Below are positions 1 through 7,061 of a DNA stretch of 9,595 bases, in pieces. Made by a program: the position numbers and the translations under genes. The DNA comes from Lentisphaerota bacterium (GTDB taxonomy: Bacteria > Verrucomicrobiota > Kiritimatiellia > UBA8416 > JAFGTH01). Where the stretch lies: positions 1 through 9,595 of the forward strand of contig JAFGTH010000120.1 in the NCBI GenBank assembly GCA_016934225.1, given 5' to 3'. Each line of letters opens with the position of its first letter. Position 1 is the first letter of the stretch. The notes under the pieces are model-generated. The model saw nothing but the letters and a program-made list of their open reading frames with translations, did no database searches and was not told the DNA's origin.

Positions 1-1
1 A

Positions 2-3000
2 GATCGCGCGACGATCGTACACCTGATCACAGGCGTTGCCGAAACTCGCGAGGCTGCGCTGGCCCTTATTGACAAATATCACGACCGCCACTTTGTGGAC
101 CGCGCATTTGATATGGCCTGGTCGCATAGCCAGGTTATTATGCGGCAGCTCAACGTGACAGAGGCCGAAACGCAGCTATACGGACGGTTGGCGGGTTCCA
201 TATTTTTTGCGCATGCACGTCACCGCGCGTCGCCTAGTATCATTGCAAAAAACCGGTTGGGCCAAAAGGGGTTGTGGCGTTTCGGAATCTCAGGCGATTT
301 GCCTATTATGCTCCTTCGGATAGGCGATATCAAACGAATGGATCGTGTGCATGACGCGTTACGTGCTCATGTTTACTGGCGTCTGAAAGGACTTATCGCC
401 GATCTGGTCATTCTGAATGAGGATTACTCCGGTTATCGAGCCGTACTCAACGAACAGATTATGGCTGCTATCACTGCCGGACCGGACGCTGATATGCTTG
501 ATAAGCCGGGCGGAGTTTTTATTCGCCGTAGTGATATTTTACCCGAGGAAGACTGCATTTTGCTGCAGACGGTTGCTCGCGTTGTGCTTGCGGATACCGC
601 CGAGACGTTACAGGAACAAGTAGACCGCCGCGTGCCGCCACGCAGATTGCCGCCGGCCTTTCGTCCAAGTTTAACGGAGTCGCAGGAGCGAGTATCTGCC
701 AGGTTGCGCCAGCGTGAACGGATTTTTGAAAATGGTTTAGGTGGATTCACACCGGATGGCAGGGAATATGTGATTTTGCTCGAGCCGGGGCAAACTACCC
801 CCGCGCCCTGGGCTAACGTTATTGCCAGTCCCCGCATTGGAACCATAGTTAGCGAGAGCGGAGGCATGTATACTTGGGCCGGAAACGCGCATGAATTCCG
901 AATTACCCCTTGGTACAATGATCCGGTCACGGATGCGAGCGGCGAGGCTGTCTATCTTCGCGACGAGGAAACCGGGCGATTCTGGTCGTTAACTCCTTTG
1001 CCTGCGCCCGGCCGTTCGGGCACCGTATGTCGGCACGGGTTCGGCTATAGCGTATTTGAACACGACGAGTCTGGCGTGTTCACGGAAGCATGGGTGTACG
1101 TGGCGATGGACGCTCCAGTAAAGTTTGTGGTGGTCAAAGTTCGAAATCATTCCGGTCGCATGCGCCGTTTGTCATTAACGGCGTTCTTCGAACTTGTTCT
1201 AGGCGAATGGCGTCACGGCAATGCGATGCATATTATTACGGAAACCGATCCACAGACTGGCGCGATTTTTGCACGAAATTCGTACAGCCGCGAATTTGCC
1301 GATTGCGTAGTCTTCGCCAGTTGCAGCGAATTGGAAAGATCGGTTACCGGCAGTCGCGCCGAGTTCCTTGGGCGCAACGGCGATTTTGCCGATCCTGCCG
1401 CGATGCATCGCACAAGGCTTTCCAATGTAACTGGAGCAGGTTTTGATCCCGGCGCAGGCATGCAAACCACAATTGGATTAGCCGACGGACAGTCACGCGA
1501 CATTGTTTTCATACTTGGCGCAACCGATAACGCTGAGGAAGCGCACATGTGCGTGACTCGTTTCGGCGGCCCGGCCGGCGCACGGGACGCGCTTGAGGAA
1601 GTATGGGCGCATTGGAATCATACGCTCGACAGCGTGTATGTAGAAACGCCTGATACTGCTACCAATGTTCTTGTTAACGGTTGGTTGTTGTACCAGGCAT
1701 TGTCGTGTCGTTTATGGGGGCGCAGCGGCTATTACCAATCCGGAGGCGCTTATGGGTTTCGCGATCAGATTCAGGATGCCATGGCGCTTGTGCACACCGC
1801 GCCGTATGTGCTACGCGAACAATTATTACTTTGCGCGGCGCATCAATTCAGGGAAGGGGACGTACAGCATTGGTGGCATCCCCCGGGTGGCGCTGGTGTG
1901 CGCACTCATTTCTCGGACGATTTTCTGTGGTTGCCTCAAGCCGTTGTCCGCTATATCCAGACTACCGGCGATACAGGCGTACTCGACGAATCGGTTCCGT
2001 TTCTCGAGGGACGCCCTGTCAACGTTGACGAAGAGTCTTACTATGAGGAACATGCGCACGCTTCTGAAACCGGAACTCTCTACGAGCATTGTGTTCGGGC
2101 ATTGCGCCGTGGCTTACGTTTTGGGTTACATGGGTTGCCCCTGATAGGTTGCGGTGATTGGAACGACGGCATGAGTCTTGTTGGGAGCAATGGCAAAGGC
2201 GAAAGTGTATGGCTTGCTTGGTTCCTTCAGGATGCATTGGTCCGGTTTACGGAAGTTGCACGATTGCGCGGCGACGCGCCGTTCGCGGACTTCTGTGATA
2301 AACAAGCAATTTCATTGCTTGAACGTATTGAAGCGACCGCTTGGGATGGAGCATGGTACCGTCGCGCGTATTTTGACGACGGCACCCCGCTTGGTTCGGC
2401 GGAAAACGACGAATGCCAAATTGATTCACTTAGCCAAAGTTGGGCAGTTATTTCCGGCGGCGCTCAGCCGGAGCGGGCGCGGCAGGCTATGGAATCCGTA
2501 GTCAAATATCTTGTGCGACGCGATGACGGATTAATCCGGCTCTTTACGCCTCCTTTTGATCTTAGTGACATGGAGCCAGGCTATATTAAAGGTTACCCGT
2601 CTGGCATGCGCGAGAACGGCGGTCAATATACACATGGCGCCATATGGTCGGTCATGGCCTTGGCCTTGCTTGGCGAACATGACCGAGCGTGGAATTTGTT
2701 TCGGATGCTGAATCCTATTCTTCATAGTGACACGGTCGAAAATATCAAGCGCTACCGTGTAGAACCCTACGTTATGGCTGCTGACGTGTACAGCATTGCG
2801 CCGCATATCGGCCGCGGCGGATGGACTTGGTACACAGGCGCCGCCGGTTGGATGTACCGGCTTGCCGTTGAGGTTTTACTTGGAGTCGAATTACATAACG
2901 ATCACTTGCGATTAACCCCGCGTTTACCGTCCGATAATTGGAGCTCATATAGCATCCGTTACCGCTACCGCGAAACTACCTATCACATTAACGTGCGCAA

Positions 3001-3127
3001 AAGCGATGATTTGCCGACTGGCGCCGGTATCTGCATTGTCATGGATGATATCGAGCAACCGGACAACCGAATTCAGTTATGCGACGATCGCCATGATCAT
3101 TACGTCAATGTAGCCATAAGTCATTAG
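2..3127 (+). CDS. Cyclic beta-1,2-glucan synthase, C-terminal part (5'-truncated; GH94 phosphorylase-like domain)
   Basis: The reading frame is open from base 2 and encodes about 1041 residues to the TAG at 3125-3127. The gene therefore begins outside the window, and the GTG at 95 is internal, not a start. The residues before it continue the family sequence. The protein resembles the C-terminal third of NdvB/ChvB-type synthases, membrane proteins of about 2800 residues that make periplasmic cyclic beta-1,2-glucans. The first ~230 codons match the linker after the glycosyltransferase part (RQLN, QLYGRLA, FIRRSD). A beta-sandwich region follows (about 720-1700), then the (alpha/alpha)6 GH94 domain: GFRDQIQDAM at 1754-1783, QHWWHPP from 1865, GVRTHFSDD, and GDWNDG at 2153-2170, which holds the expected catalytic acid Asp. 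In this family the GH94 domain controls glucan chain length by phosphorolysis. It is convergent with the methyltransferase gene, 26 bases apart. Family is secure; the exact product is inferred. Confidence 0.9.
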   Translation, partial: DRATIVHLITGVAETREAALALIDKYHDRHFVDRAFDMAWSHSQVIMRQLNVTEAETQLYGRLAGSIFFAHARHRASPSIIAKNRLGQKGLWRFGISGDLPIMLLRIGDIKRMDRVHDALRAHVYWRLKGLIADLVILNEDYSGYRAVLNEQIMAAITAGPDADMLDKPGGVFIRRSDILPEEDCILLQTVARVVLADTAETLQEQVDRRVPPRRLPPAFRPSLTESQERVSARLRQRERIFENGLGGFTPDGREYVILLEPGQTTPAPWANVIASPRIGTIVSESGGMYTWAGNAHEFRITPWYNDPVTDASGEAVYLRDEETGRFWSLTPLPAPGRSGTVCRHGFGYSVFEHDESGVFTEAWVYVAMDAPVKFVVVKVRNHSGRMRRLSLTAFFELVLGEWRHGNAMHIITETDPQTGAIFARNSYSREFADCVVFASCSELERSVTGSRAEFLGRNGDFADPAAMHRTRLSNVTGAGFDPGAGMQTTIGLADGQSRDIVFILGATDNAEEAHMCVTRFGGPAGARDALEEVWAHWNHTLDSVYVETPDTATNVLVNGWLLYQALSCRLWGRSGYYQSGGAYGFRDQIQDAMALVHTAPYVLREQLLLCAAHQFREGDVQHWWHPPGGAGVRTHFSDDFLWLPQAVVRYIQTTGDTGVLDESVPFLEGRPVNVDEESYYEEHAHASETGTLYEHCVRALRRGLRFGLHGLPLIGCGDWNDGMSLVGSNGKGESVWLAWFLQDALVRFTEVARLRGDAPFADFCDKQAISLLERIEATAWDGAWYRRAYFDDGTPLGSAENDECQIDSLSQSWAVISGGAQPERARQAMESVVKYLVRRDDGLIRLFTPPFDLSDMEPGYIKGYPSGMRENGGQYTHGAIWSVMALALLGEHDRAWNLFRMLNPILHSDTVENIKRYRVEPYVMAADVYSIAPHIGRGGWTWYTGAAGWMYRLAVEVLLGVELHNDHLRLTPRLPSDNWSSYSIRYRYRETTYHINVRKSDDLPTGAGICIVMDDIEQPDNRIQLCDDRHDHYVNVAISH

Positions 3128-3153
3128 CGTTGGATTTTGAGGCCGATCCTTCG

Positions 3154-3849
3154 TTACGTGATCTTTACGAAATTCCATACACATCCTGAAACCAATGTGT
3201 TGCCATGACTTAATTTGCCGCATATTTTGTTTTGTGTAATAAAACCGGCAGAAGATACTTCCCTCGCGACGTCTTCCGCCGTGAGGTTTTTAAAATGACC
3301 TTCGGCGTCATCTTCAGCAACGTGTTTCGGGTAAATCGACAGGAATCCGGAATTTTTCAGTACGCGCGCAACCTCTTTATAAAGTGCGCTGCGTGAAATT
3401 TCAGGGATCATATGAAGAACATCATAGATGAGAAGCGCGTCAATTGATTGATCCGGGAGATTTATGCCGGTATCGCTTGTTGTTTCAATGGTAATGATGT
3501 TGCTTGCGTCTCGAACCGCGCTTTTTTTCTGTAATTCCACCAGAGCCTCTGCATTTTTATCAAGAGCGTAAACAGTTCCGCCGGCGCCGACCAGAATGGC
3601 GGCCGGTATGGCGTAGTGGCCTATACGCGCGCCAAAATCCGCAACGGTGTTTCCTTTTTGAATTCCTATGCGCTTCAGAAAGTGAACGCCCTCTTCGCTT
3701 TCCCATCTTTCCATCTCATTCATGATTTTTGCTTTCAACCTCCGCACGATACGAAGAAACAAACCGGGTCGCATTAATCTGATCAATGCTGATGCGAGTG
3801 TGTTTTTTTGAGAAGAAAAAATTCGCAAGACCTTTGTTATTGTCGGCAT
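3154..3849 (-). CDS. Class I SAM-dependent methyltransferase (UbiE/Methyltransf_11-like)
   Basis: The product has 231 residues with a Rossmann-type methyltransferase fold. Motif I is VADFGARIGHYAIPAA (about residues 69-84). The acidic end of beta-2 is VYALDKNAEAL, and a motif-II-like stretch reads IDALLIYDVLHMIP, followed by YKEVARVLKNSGFLSIYPKH. Methyl donor SAM follows from the fold; the substrate is unknown. The usual G-x-G-x-G reads G-A-R-I-G, so an Arg replaces the middle Gly. The rest of the fold is intact and I think this is a subfamily variant, not a dead enzyme. The chosen ATG at 3849 has AGGA just upstream at short spacing. A later start at 3723 (MNEMERWESEEG) is possible and would remove a basic 42-residue N-terminal segment; a GGAGG lies 15 bases before it, which is too far to be ideal. 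The gene follows the ferredoxin by 33 bases and is probably co-transcribed with it. Confidence 0.85.
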   Translation of the reverse strand: MPTITKVLRIFSSQKNTLASALIRLMRPGLFLRIVRRLKAKIMNEMERWESEEGVHFLKRIGIQKGNTVADFGARIGHYAIPAAILVGAGGTVYALDKNAEALVELQKKSAVRDASNIITIETTSDTGINLPDQSIDALLIYDVLHMIPEISRSALYKEVARVLKNSGFLSIYPKHVAEDDAEGHFKNLTAEDVAREVSSAGFITQNKICGKLSHGNTLVSGCVWNFVKIT

Positions 3850-3882
3850 TTTCCTGTTCGTTTCTCAGGCGCGACGCAGTAT

Positions 3883-4242
3883 TTATAATCCGCATATTTC
3901 ATGAAGGATTGCATCCATTTGCTCTGCGCTTTGCTCCGCGATTTTGCGTTCTGTTATAAAGTAGCGCTTTAGGCGGTCAATCAGTCCTTTTTTGTCGTCG
4001 TCGGTTTCGAAGTGTCGCAGTAAGCTTTTCGCCCATTCGGTGTTTTTCGCAACCTGCATGGGAATGCGTTCGCTGTCGTGACGCACGGCTTCTTGAGGGC
4101 ATACATCATGGCATTTACCGCAGCGTATGCATTCATTTTCATCAATTATGGCAACTTGATTATCTATGGAAATTGCTCCGACTGGACATTCCTCGACGCA
4201 TACACCGCATGCCACACAGTCTTCTGCTTTAATCCAGGGCAT
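3883..4242 (-). CDS. Ferredoxin with two [4Fe-4S] clusters and a helical C-terminal extension
   Basis: The product has 119 residues. The N-terminal half is a bacterial-type 2x[4Fe-4S] ferredoxin. The first cluster set is C9, C12, C15, C19-Pro and the second is C38, C41, C44, C48-Pro, giving two CxxCxxCxxxCP motifs. Such proteins are soluble low-potential electron carriers in the cytoplasm. The C-terminal ~60 residues (from about RHDSERIP) are charged and probably helical, without further cysteines, so the protein is about twice the length of a minimal ferredoxin. The start is set by the N-terminal MPWIKAEDC, which leaves only eight residues before the first cluster Cys. A G-rich ribosome binding site lies 8 bases upstream inside a GC palindrome. 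It is the first gene of a two-gene minus-strand unit with the methyltransferase and is divergent from trxA. It might supply electrons to the methyltransferase partner or to the nearby RACo protein, but that is only positional inference. Confidence 0.9.
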   Translation of the reverse strand: MPWIKAEDCVACGVCVEECPVGAISIDNQVAIIDENECIRCGKCHDVCPQEAVRHDSERIPMQVAKNTEWAKSLLRHFETDDDKKGLIDRLKRYFITERKIAEQSAEQMDAILHEICGL

Positions 4243-4243
4243 T

Positions 4244-4255
4244 GGGGGATCCCCC
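4244..4255. repeat. GGGGGATCCCCC perfect palindrome over the ferredoxin ribosome binding site
   Basis: This is a 12-base perfect palindrome, one base upstream of the ferredoxin start codon at 4242. On the minus strand the sequence reads AAAAAAGGGGGATCCCCCA then ATG, so the G tract is the only plausible Shine-Dalgarno (8-base spacing). The C tract can pair with it as a 4-bp stem and 4-base loop, or with another transcript copy. A role in limiting translation is inference. Confidence 0.6.
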
Positions 4256-4285
4256 TTTTTTGTTTATGTTTTCAATGTGTTGACA

Positions 4286-4324
4286 ATGTTCAATTAGCAG
4301 ACTAATGTTCATGATATAGAACAT
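4286..4324. promoter_or_regulatory. Repeated ATGTTC/GAACAT half-sites in the divergent ferredoxin-trxA intergenic region
   Basis: ATGTTC occurs at 4286-4291 and 4305-4310, and its reverse complement GAACAT at 4319-4324. The first two sit inside the 8-base direct repeat AATGTTCA (4285-4292 and 4304-4311, 19 bases apart). The second and third form an inverted repeat with an 8-base spacer. A TTGACA box at 4280-4285 overlaps the start of the cluster, but no good -10 box follows it on the plus strand. The placement between divergent units suggests a regulator site; the regulator is unknown. Confidence 0.35.
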
Positions 4325-4393
4325 CAAGAATTTTTTGGATCGCCGGGTGATAAAATGTGGTCGAATAGGCATGGCAACGCAGAAGTTGTTGAT

Positions 4394-4423
4394 GTGACAG
4401 GAATAATGCCGGCAGGATAAAAT
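4394..4423 (+). promoter_or_regulatory. Candidate sigma-70-type promoter for trxA
   Basis: The -35 box GTGACA (4394-4399) and -10 box TAAAAT (4418-4423) each match the consensus at five of six positions, with an 18-base spacer. Transcription would start near 4430 and give an untranslated leader of about 100 bases. This is by eye only; a second AT-rich box, TATATT at 4479-4484, has only a poor -35. Confidence 0.35.
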
Positions 4424-4531
4424 TGAGTTGGAATGATTAATTGTTGAATAGCCTTGCCGGTTTGTTGGTGATCATGATTATATTGTTCAGCGGTTTCTAA
4501 CGGCCGAAAAATAAAAAAGGAGAATGAGGAC

Positions 4532-4849
4532 ATGGCAAGTGTATTGGAATTAGATGACGGCAACTTTTCAGAAACTATCAAAACTGGTGTTACGCTGGTG
4601 GATTTTTGGGCGCCTTGGTGCGCGCCATGCATGATGCAGGGCCCGATTGTGGAGGGTGTCGCAAAAAAAGTGGGCAGTAAGGCCAAAATCGCGAAGGTCA
4701 ATGTTGACGAGGCTCAACAAGCCGCCAACGAACTGGGTATTCGCGCCATACCGACCGTCATTTTGTTTAAAGACGGAAAACCGGTACAGCAATTTGTTGG
4801 TGTAACACAGGAGAAAGCGTTGATGTCGGCTATTGACGAGGCTCAGTAG
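4532..4849 (+). CDS. trxA: Thioredoxin with a WCAPC active site
   Basis: The product has 105 residues, the normal size for a single-domain cytoplasmic thioredoxin. It has the buried Asp24 in VDFWAPWC, the redox pair C30-A-P-C33, and the cis-proline Pro74 in AIPT, followed by LFKDGKPV. It reduces protein disulfides using electrons from thioredoxin reductase, whose gene lies two genes downstream. The active site reads WCAPC, whereas canonical thioredoxins read WCGPC. The residue between the cysteines affects redox potential and partner choice, so this may be a specialised thioredoxin. The start is supported by AAGGAG at 4517-4522, 9 bases upstream. I see no T-run terminator after the stop, so read-through into the RACo-like gene is possible. 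Confidence 0.93.
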   Translation: MASVLELDDGNFSETIKTGVTLVDFWAPWCAPCMMQGPIVEGVAKKVGSKAKIAKVNVDEAQQAANELGIRAIPTVILFKDGKPVQQFVGVTQEKALMSAIDEAQ

Positions 4850-4875
4850 ACACTGTATCTGGAGTTTTGTATATT
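4847..4875 (+). promoter_or_regulatory. Candidate promoter for the RACo-like gene, starting in the trxA stop codon
   Basis: TAGACA (4847-4852) and TATATT (4870-4875) each match the sigma-70 boxes at five of six positions, with an ideal 17-base spacer. The -35 box includes the trxA TAG stop. Transcription would start near 4882, leaving a leader of about 160 bases that contains the inverted repeat at 4975-5014. This suggests the RACo-like gene can be expressed apart from trxA. Confidence 0.35.
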
Positions 4876-4974
4876 CTTTGAATAGAGATTTACAACTTCT
4901 CGTTCTCGGCAATAAGCAGGAACAATTTAACAGGAGATGCATCCCGCCCAAAATTATCGTTACTAACAGACAAT

Positions 4975-5014
4975 CTTCAATCAATTTAACAACAGATAGC
5001 GATATTGATTGAAG
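4975..5014. repeat. Perfect 11-bp inverted repeat upstream of the RACo-like gene
   Basis: CTTCAATCAAT at 4975-4985 is exactly complementary in reverse to ATTGATTGAAG at 5004-5014, with an 18-base spacer. The repeat ends 18 bases before the AGGAGG ribosome binding site. There is no T-run after it, so it is not an intrinsic terminator. It could be a dyad operator or an mRNA stem in the leader. Confidence 0.6.
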
Positions 5015-5043
5015 TAAGGCGGTGAGGAAGGTAGGAGGGTCAA

Positions 5044-6924
5044 ATGAAAAACACGGAACTTAAAATAACATTTCAACCCAGTGGGCGTAGTGTGTTTGCT
5101 TTGCCGGGCACGTTGTTGATGGAAGCTGTCGGGCGGACAGGTATTGCGCTGCAAACCCCTTGCGGTGGGCGGGGAACATGCGGGAAGTGCCGCGTCAGAA
5201 TTCTGGACGCGCAGGCTCATTGTCCGCCTTCAGCTGCTGACAAACGCATGCTTTCGGAAGAGCAAATACAACAGGGCTATCGTCTTGCCTGTCAGGCCTA
5301 CATTAATCATTCCATGACAGTTGAAATTCCTCCGGAATCTCAATTTGGCGCCGCTCAACAGATACTCACAACTCATACCGGTCGAAATACCATATTGAAT
5401 TCGGTTATAAGGAAACAATATTTTTGTCTCCAAGCTCCCACCATTCAAGATGCCGTATCGGATGCCTCGCGCTTAAAGGCAGTGATCGGAAATGTTGCAA
5501 TTCCGTTTCATCTTCTTTTGAAATTATCGGCATTCTTGCGTACAAACAATTGGACGGGAACAGCCGTTGTGGCCGGCAATCGGCTTATTGGACTGGAAGT
5601 CGGTGATACTTCACAAGAATCTTATGGTGTGGCTTTTGATCTTGGCACGACGACGTTGGTTGGCGCTCTATTTGATCTTAAAACGGGAGAAGAAAAAACG
5701 GTTTTATCCGCGATCAATCCTCAGGTTGGATTTGGAGATGATGTAATCTCCCGCATCTCGCGGGTTCGCGAGATGCGTGGAGCACTGACGGAAATGCAGC
5801 AGGCGGTCGTCAAGGCCATCAATTCGGTTATAAAAGGCCTTGTCGAACAAGTTGGTGTTAACACGCGGCATATTTACGAAGCAGTTATAGCCGGTAATTC
5901 CACAATGCAGCAAATCTTATGCGGGCTGGATCCGTCGGCGCTGGGCGAAGTGCCTTTTGTTCAGACGTTTGACAATGCGTTGACGATACCGGCGCAATCA
6001 TTGGGACTGGCTATCAATAAAGGAGGCGAAGCTTTTATCTTTCCGCAGATTGGTGGCTTCGTCGGCGGCGATACTGTTGCGGGAATGTTGGCAGCCGGTC
6101 TGGAAAATCCCAAGAAACCTGTGTTGTTGGTTGATATTGGAACCAACGGTGAAATAGTTCTCGCCTATAACGGAAAGCTCCAAGCAACGTCTACGGCGGC
6201 AGGTCCGGCGTTTGAAGGGGCGCGAATTGTTCAGGGCATGCGAGCAACGGCCGGAGCTATCGAAAAAGTGGTTATCGGAGATGATGTCTCGCTTAATATA
6301 ATCGGCAATACACGTCCTATTGGACTTTGCGGCACGGCCCTGATTGACGCAGTGGCCGAATTACTGCGCAAGGGAATAATAGATGAAACCGGCCGTATTC
6401 TTCCGCCTGACGAGGCGCCGTCCGGTTTGTCAGAGCAACTTCGACGACGTTTAATTTCGATGAACGGTCATACGAACTTCCTGCTGGTACCGGCAAATGA
6501 AGCTGCGTCTGGGGAGCCGATTTATCTATGGCAAAAAGACGTTCGGGAGCTTCAGCTTGCCATGGGCGCGATTCGGGCAGGAATTAATATCCTTTTGCGT
6601 CGTGCCGGGCTGGAGTCGGCCGATCTTGGCAGTGTGCTTTTAGCCGGCGCTTTCGGCAATTTCATTCGGAGAAGCAATGCGCGACGTATAGGATTATTAC
6701 CTCAGATTCCGTGTGAGCGGATTCATTTCATTGGTAATGCATCTTTATTTGGCGCCAAACTGGCGTTACTTTCGTCTGATGAACGCGCTCGTGCCGAACG
6801 TTTGCGACGCGGCACTGAACACGTTGATCTTTCGCTGGACGCTGAGTTTCAAACGGAATTCGGTATGGCGATGATGTTTCCGGACGGTGATATTGATGCA
6901 TGTCTGGAAAGGCCGGTTAAATAA
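5044..6924 (+). CDS. RACo-type reductive activator of corrinoid proteins ([2Fe-2S] domain plus ASKHA ATPase, DUF4445)
   Basis: The product has 626 residues, close to the ~630 of Carboxydothermus RACo. The N-terminus is a plant-type [2Fe-2S] ferredoxin domain with ligands C40, C46, C49 and C83 (CGGRGTCGKC ... RLACQA). A linker and middle domain follow (about 95-195). Then comes an ASKHA (actin/Hsp70-like) ATPase domain: phosphate-1 loop FDLGTTT (D199), AGNSTM (284-288), phosphate-2 loop VDIGTNGE (D364), and the adenosine-side LLAGAFGN (532-539). There is no C-terminal cysteine-cluster domain, so it resembles RACo, not RamA. Known members use ATP binding and hydrolysis to drive reduction of Co(II) corrinoid to Co(I) in methyltransferases. 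The start is supported by AGGAGG at 5033-5038, 5 bases upstream. It lies between trxA and trxB and upstream of a homocysteine methyltransferase, which points to a corrinoid methyl-transfer pathway. The partner corrinoid protein is not in the window. Confidence 0.88.
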   Translation: MKNTELKITFQPSGRSVFALPGTLLMEAVGRTGIALQTPCGGRGTCGKCRVRILDAQAHCPPSAADKRMLSEEQIQQGYRLACQAYINHSMTVEIPPESQFGAAQQILTTHTGRNTILNSVIRKQYFCLQAPTIQDAVSDASRLKAVIGNVAIPFHLLLKLSAFLRTNNWTGTAVVAGNRLIGLEVGDTSQESYGVAFDLGTTTLVGALFDLKTGEEKTVLSAINPQVGFGDDVISRISRVREMRGALTEMQQAVVKAINSVIKGLVEQVGVNTRHIYEAVIAGNSTMQQILCGLDPSALGEVPFVQTFDNALTIPAQSLGLAINKGGEAFIFPQIGGFVGGDTVAGMLAAGLENPKKPVLLVDIGTNGEIVLAYNGKLQATSTAAGPAFEGARIVQGMRATAGAIEKVVIGDDVSLNIIGNTRPIGLCGTALIDAVAELLRKGIIDETGRILPPDEAPSGLSEQLRRRLISMNGHTNFLLVPANEAASGEPIYLWQKDVRELQLAMGAIRAGINILLRRAGLESADLGSVLLAGAFGNFIRRSNARRIGLLPQIPCERIHFIGNASLFGAKLALLSSDERARAERLRRGTEHVDLSLDAEFQTEFGMAMMFPDGDIDACLERPVK

Positions 6925-6939
6925 AGGATTCTCCTTTTT
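6923..6939 (+). terminator. Weak possible terminator after the RACo-like gene
   Basis: AAAGGA at 6923-6928 can pair with TCCTTT at 6932-6937 across a 3-base loop, followed by two more T. The stem overlaps the stop codon and has only two G-C pairs, so it would be a weak terminator at best. Confidence 0.2.
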
Positions 6940-7000
6940 GTGGCGAGGAATTTTCCCGATGGATGAATCATTGTCCATGGGTATAAAATAACGGTTCTCG

Positions 7001-7030
7001 TTTACAGTTTCTTGTTTGTAATGGTTTAAT
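7001..7030 (+). promoter_or_regulatory. Candidate promoter upstream of trxB
   Basis: TTTACA (7001-7006) and TTTAAT (7025-7030) each match the sigma-70 consensus at five of six positions, with an 18-base spacer. Start would be near 7037. It lies in the 208-base gap between the RACo-like gene and trxB and suggests that trxB and the following methyltransferase gene can be transcribed independently. Confidence 0.3.
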
Positions 7031-7061
7031 CGGCGTTGATAAAATATTTGTGAGTTGAGGC

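Noticed and set aside
433..930. 165-codon open frame on the minus strand
   Set aside because: It lies wholly within the glucan synthase gene, has no recognisable motifs and no ribosome binding site; it is a shadow frame.
95..3127. GTG at 95 as the start of the glucan synthase gene
   Set aside because: The frame is open to base 2 and the upstream residues (GVAETREAALALIDKY) look like continuous family sequence, so 95 is internal.
3128..3153. Bidirectional terminator between the convergent glucan synthase and methyltransferase genes
   Set aside because: Only a 4-bp GGAT/ATCC pairing is visible, without T-runs on either side.
4324..4701. 125-codon minus-strand frame across the trxA start
   Set aside because: It overlaps the coding start of a clear thioredoxin, shows no domain, and the residues are of low-information shadow type.
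4850..5043. Cobalamin or SAM riboswitch ahead of the RACo-like gene
   Set aside because: I could not find the conserved B12-box-like or SAM-riboswitch core sequences; the only structure seen is the 11-bp inverted repeat.
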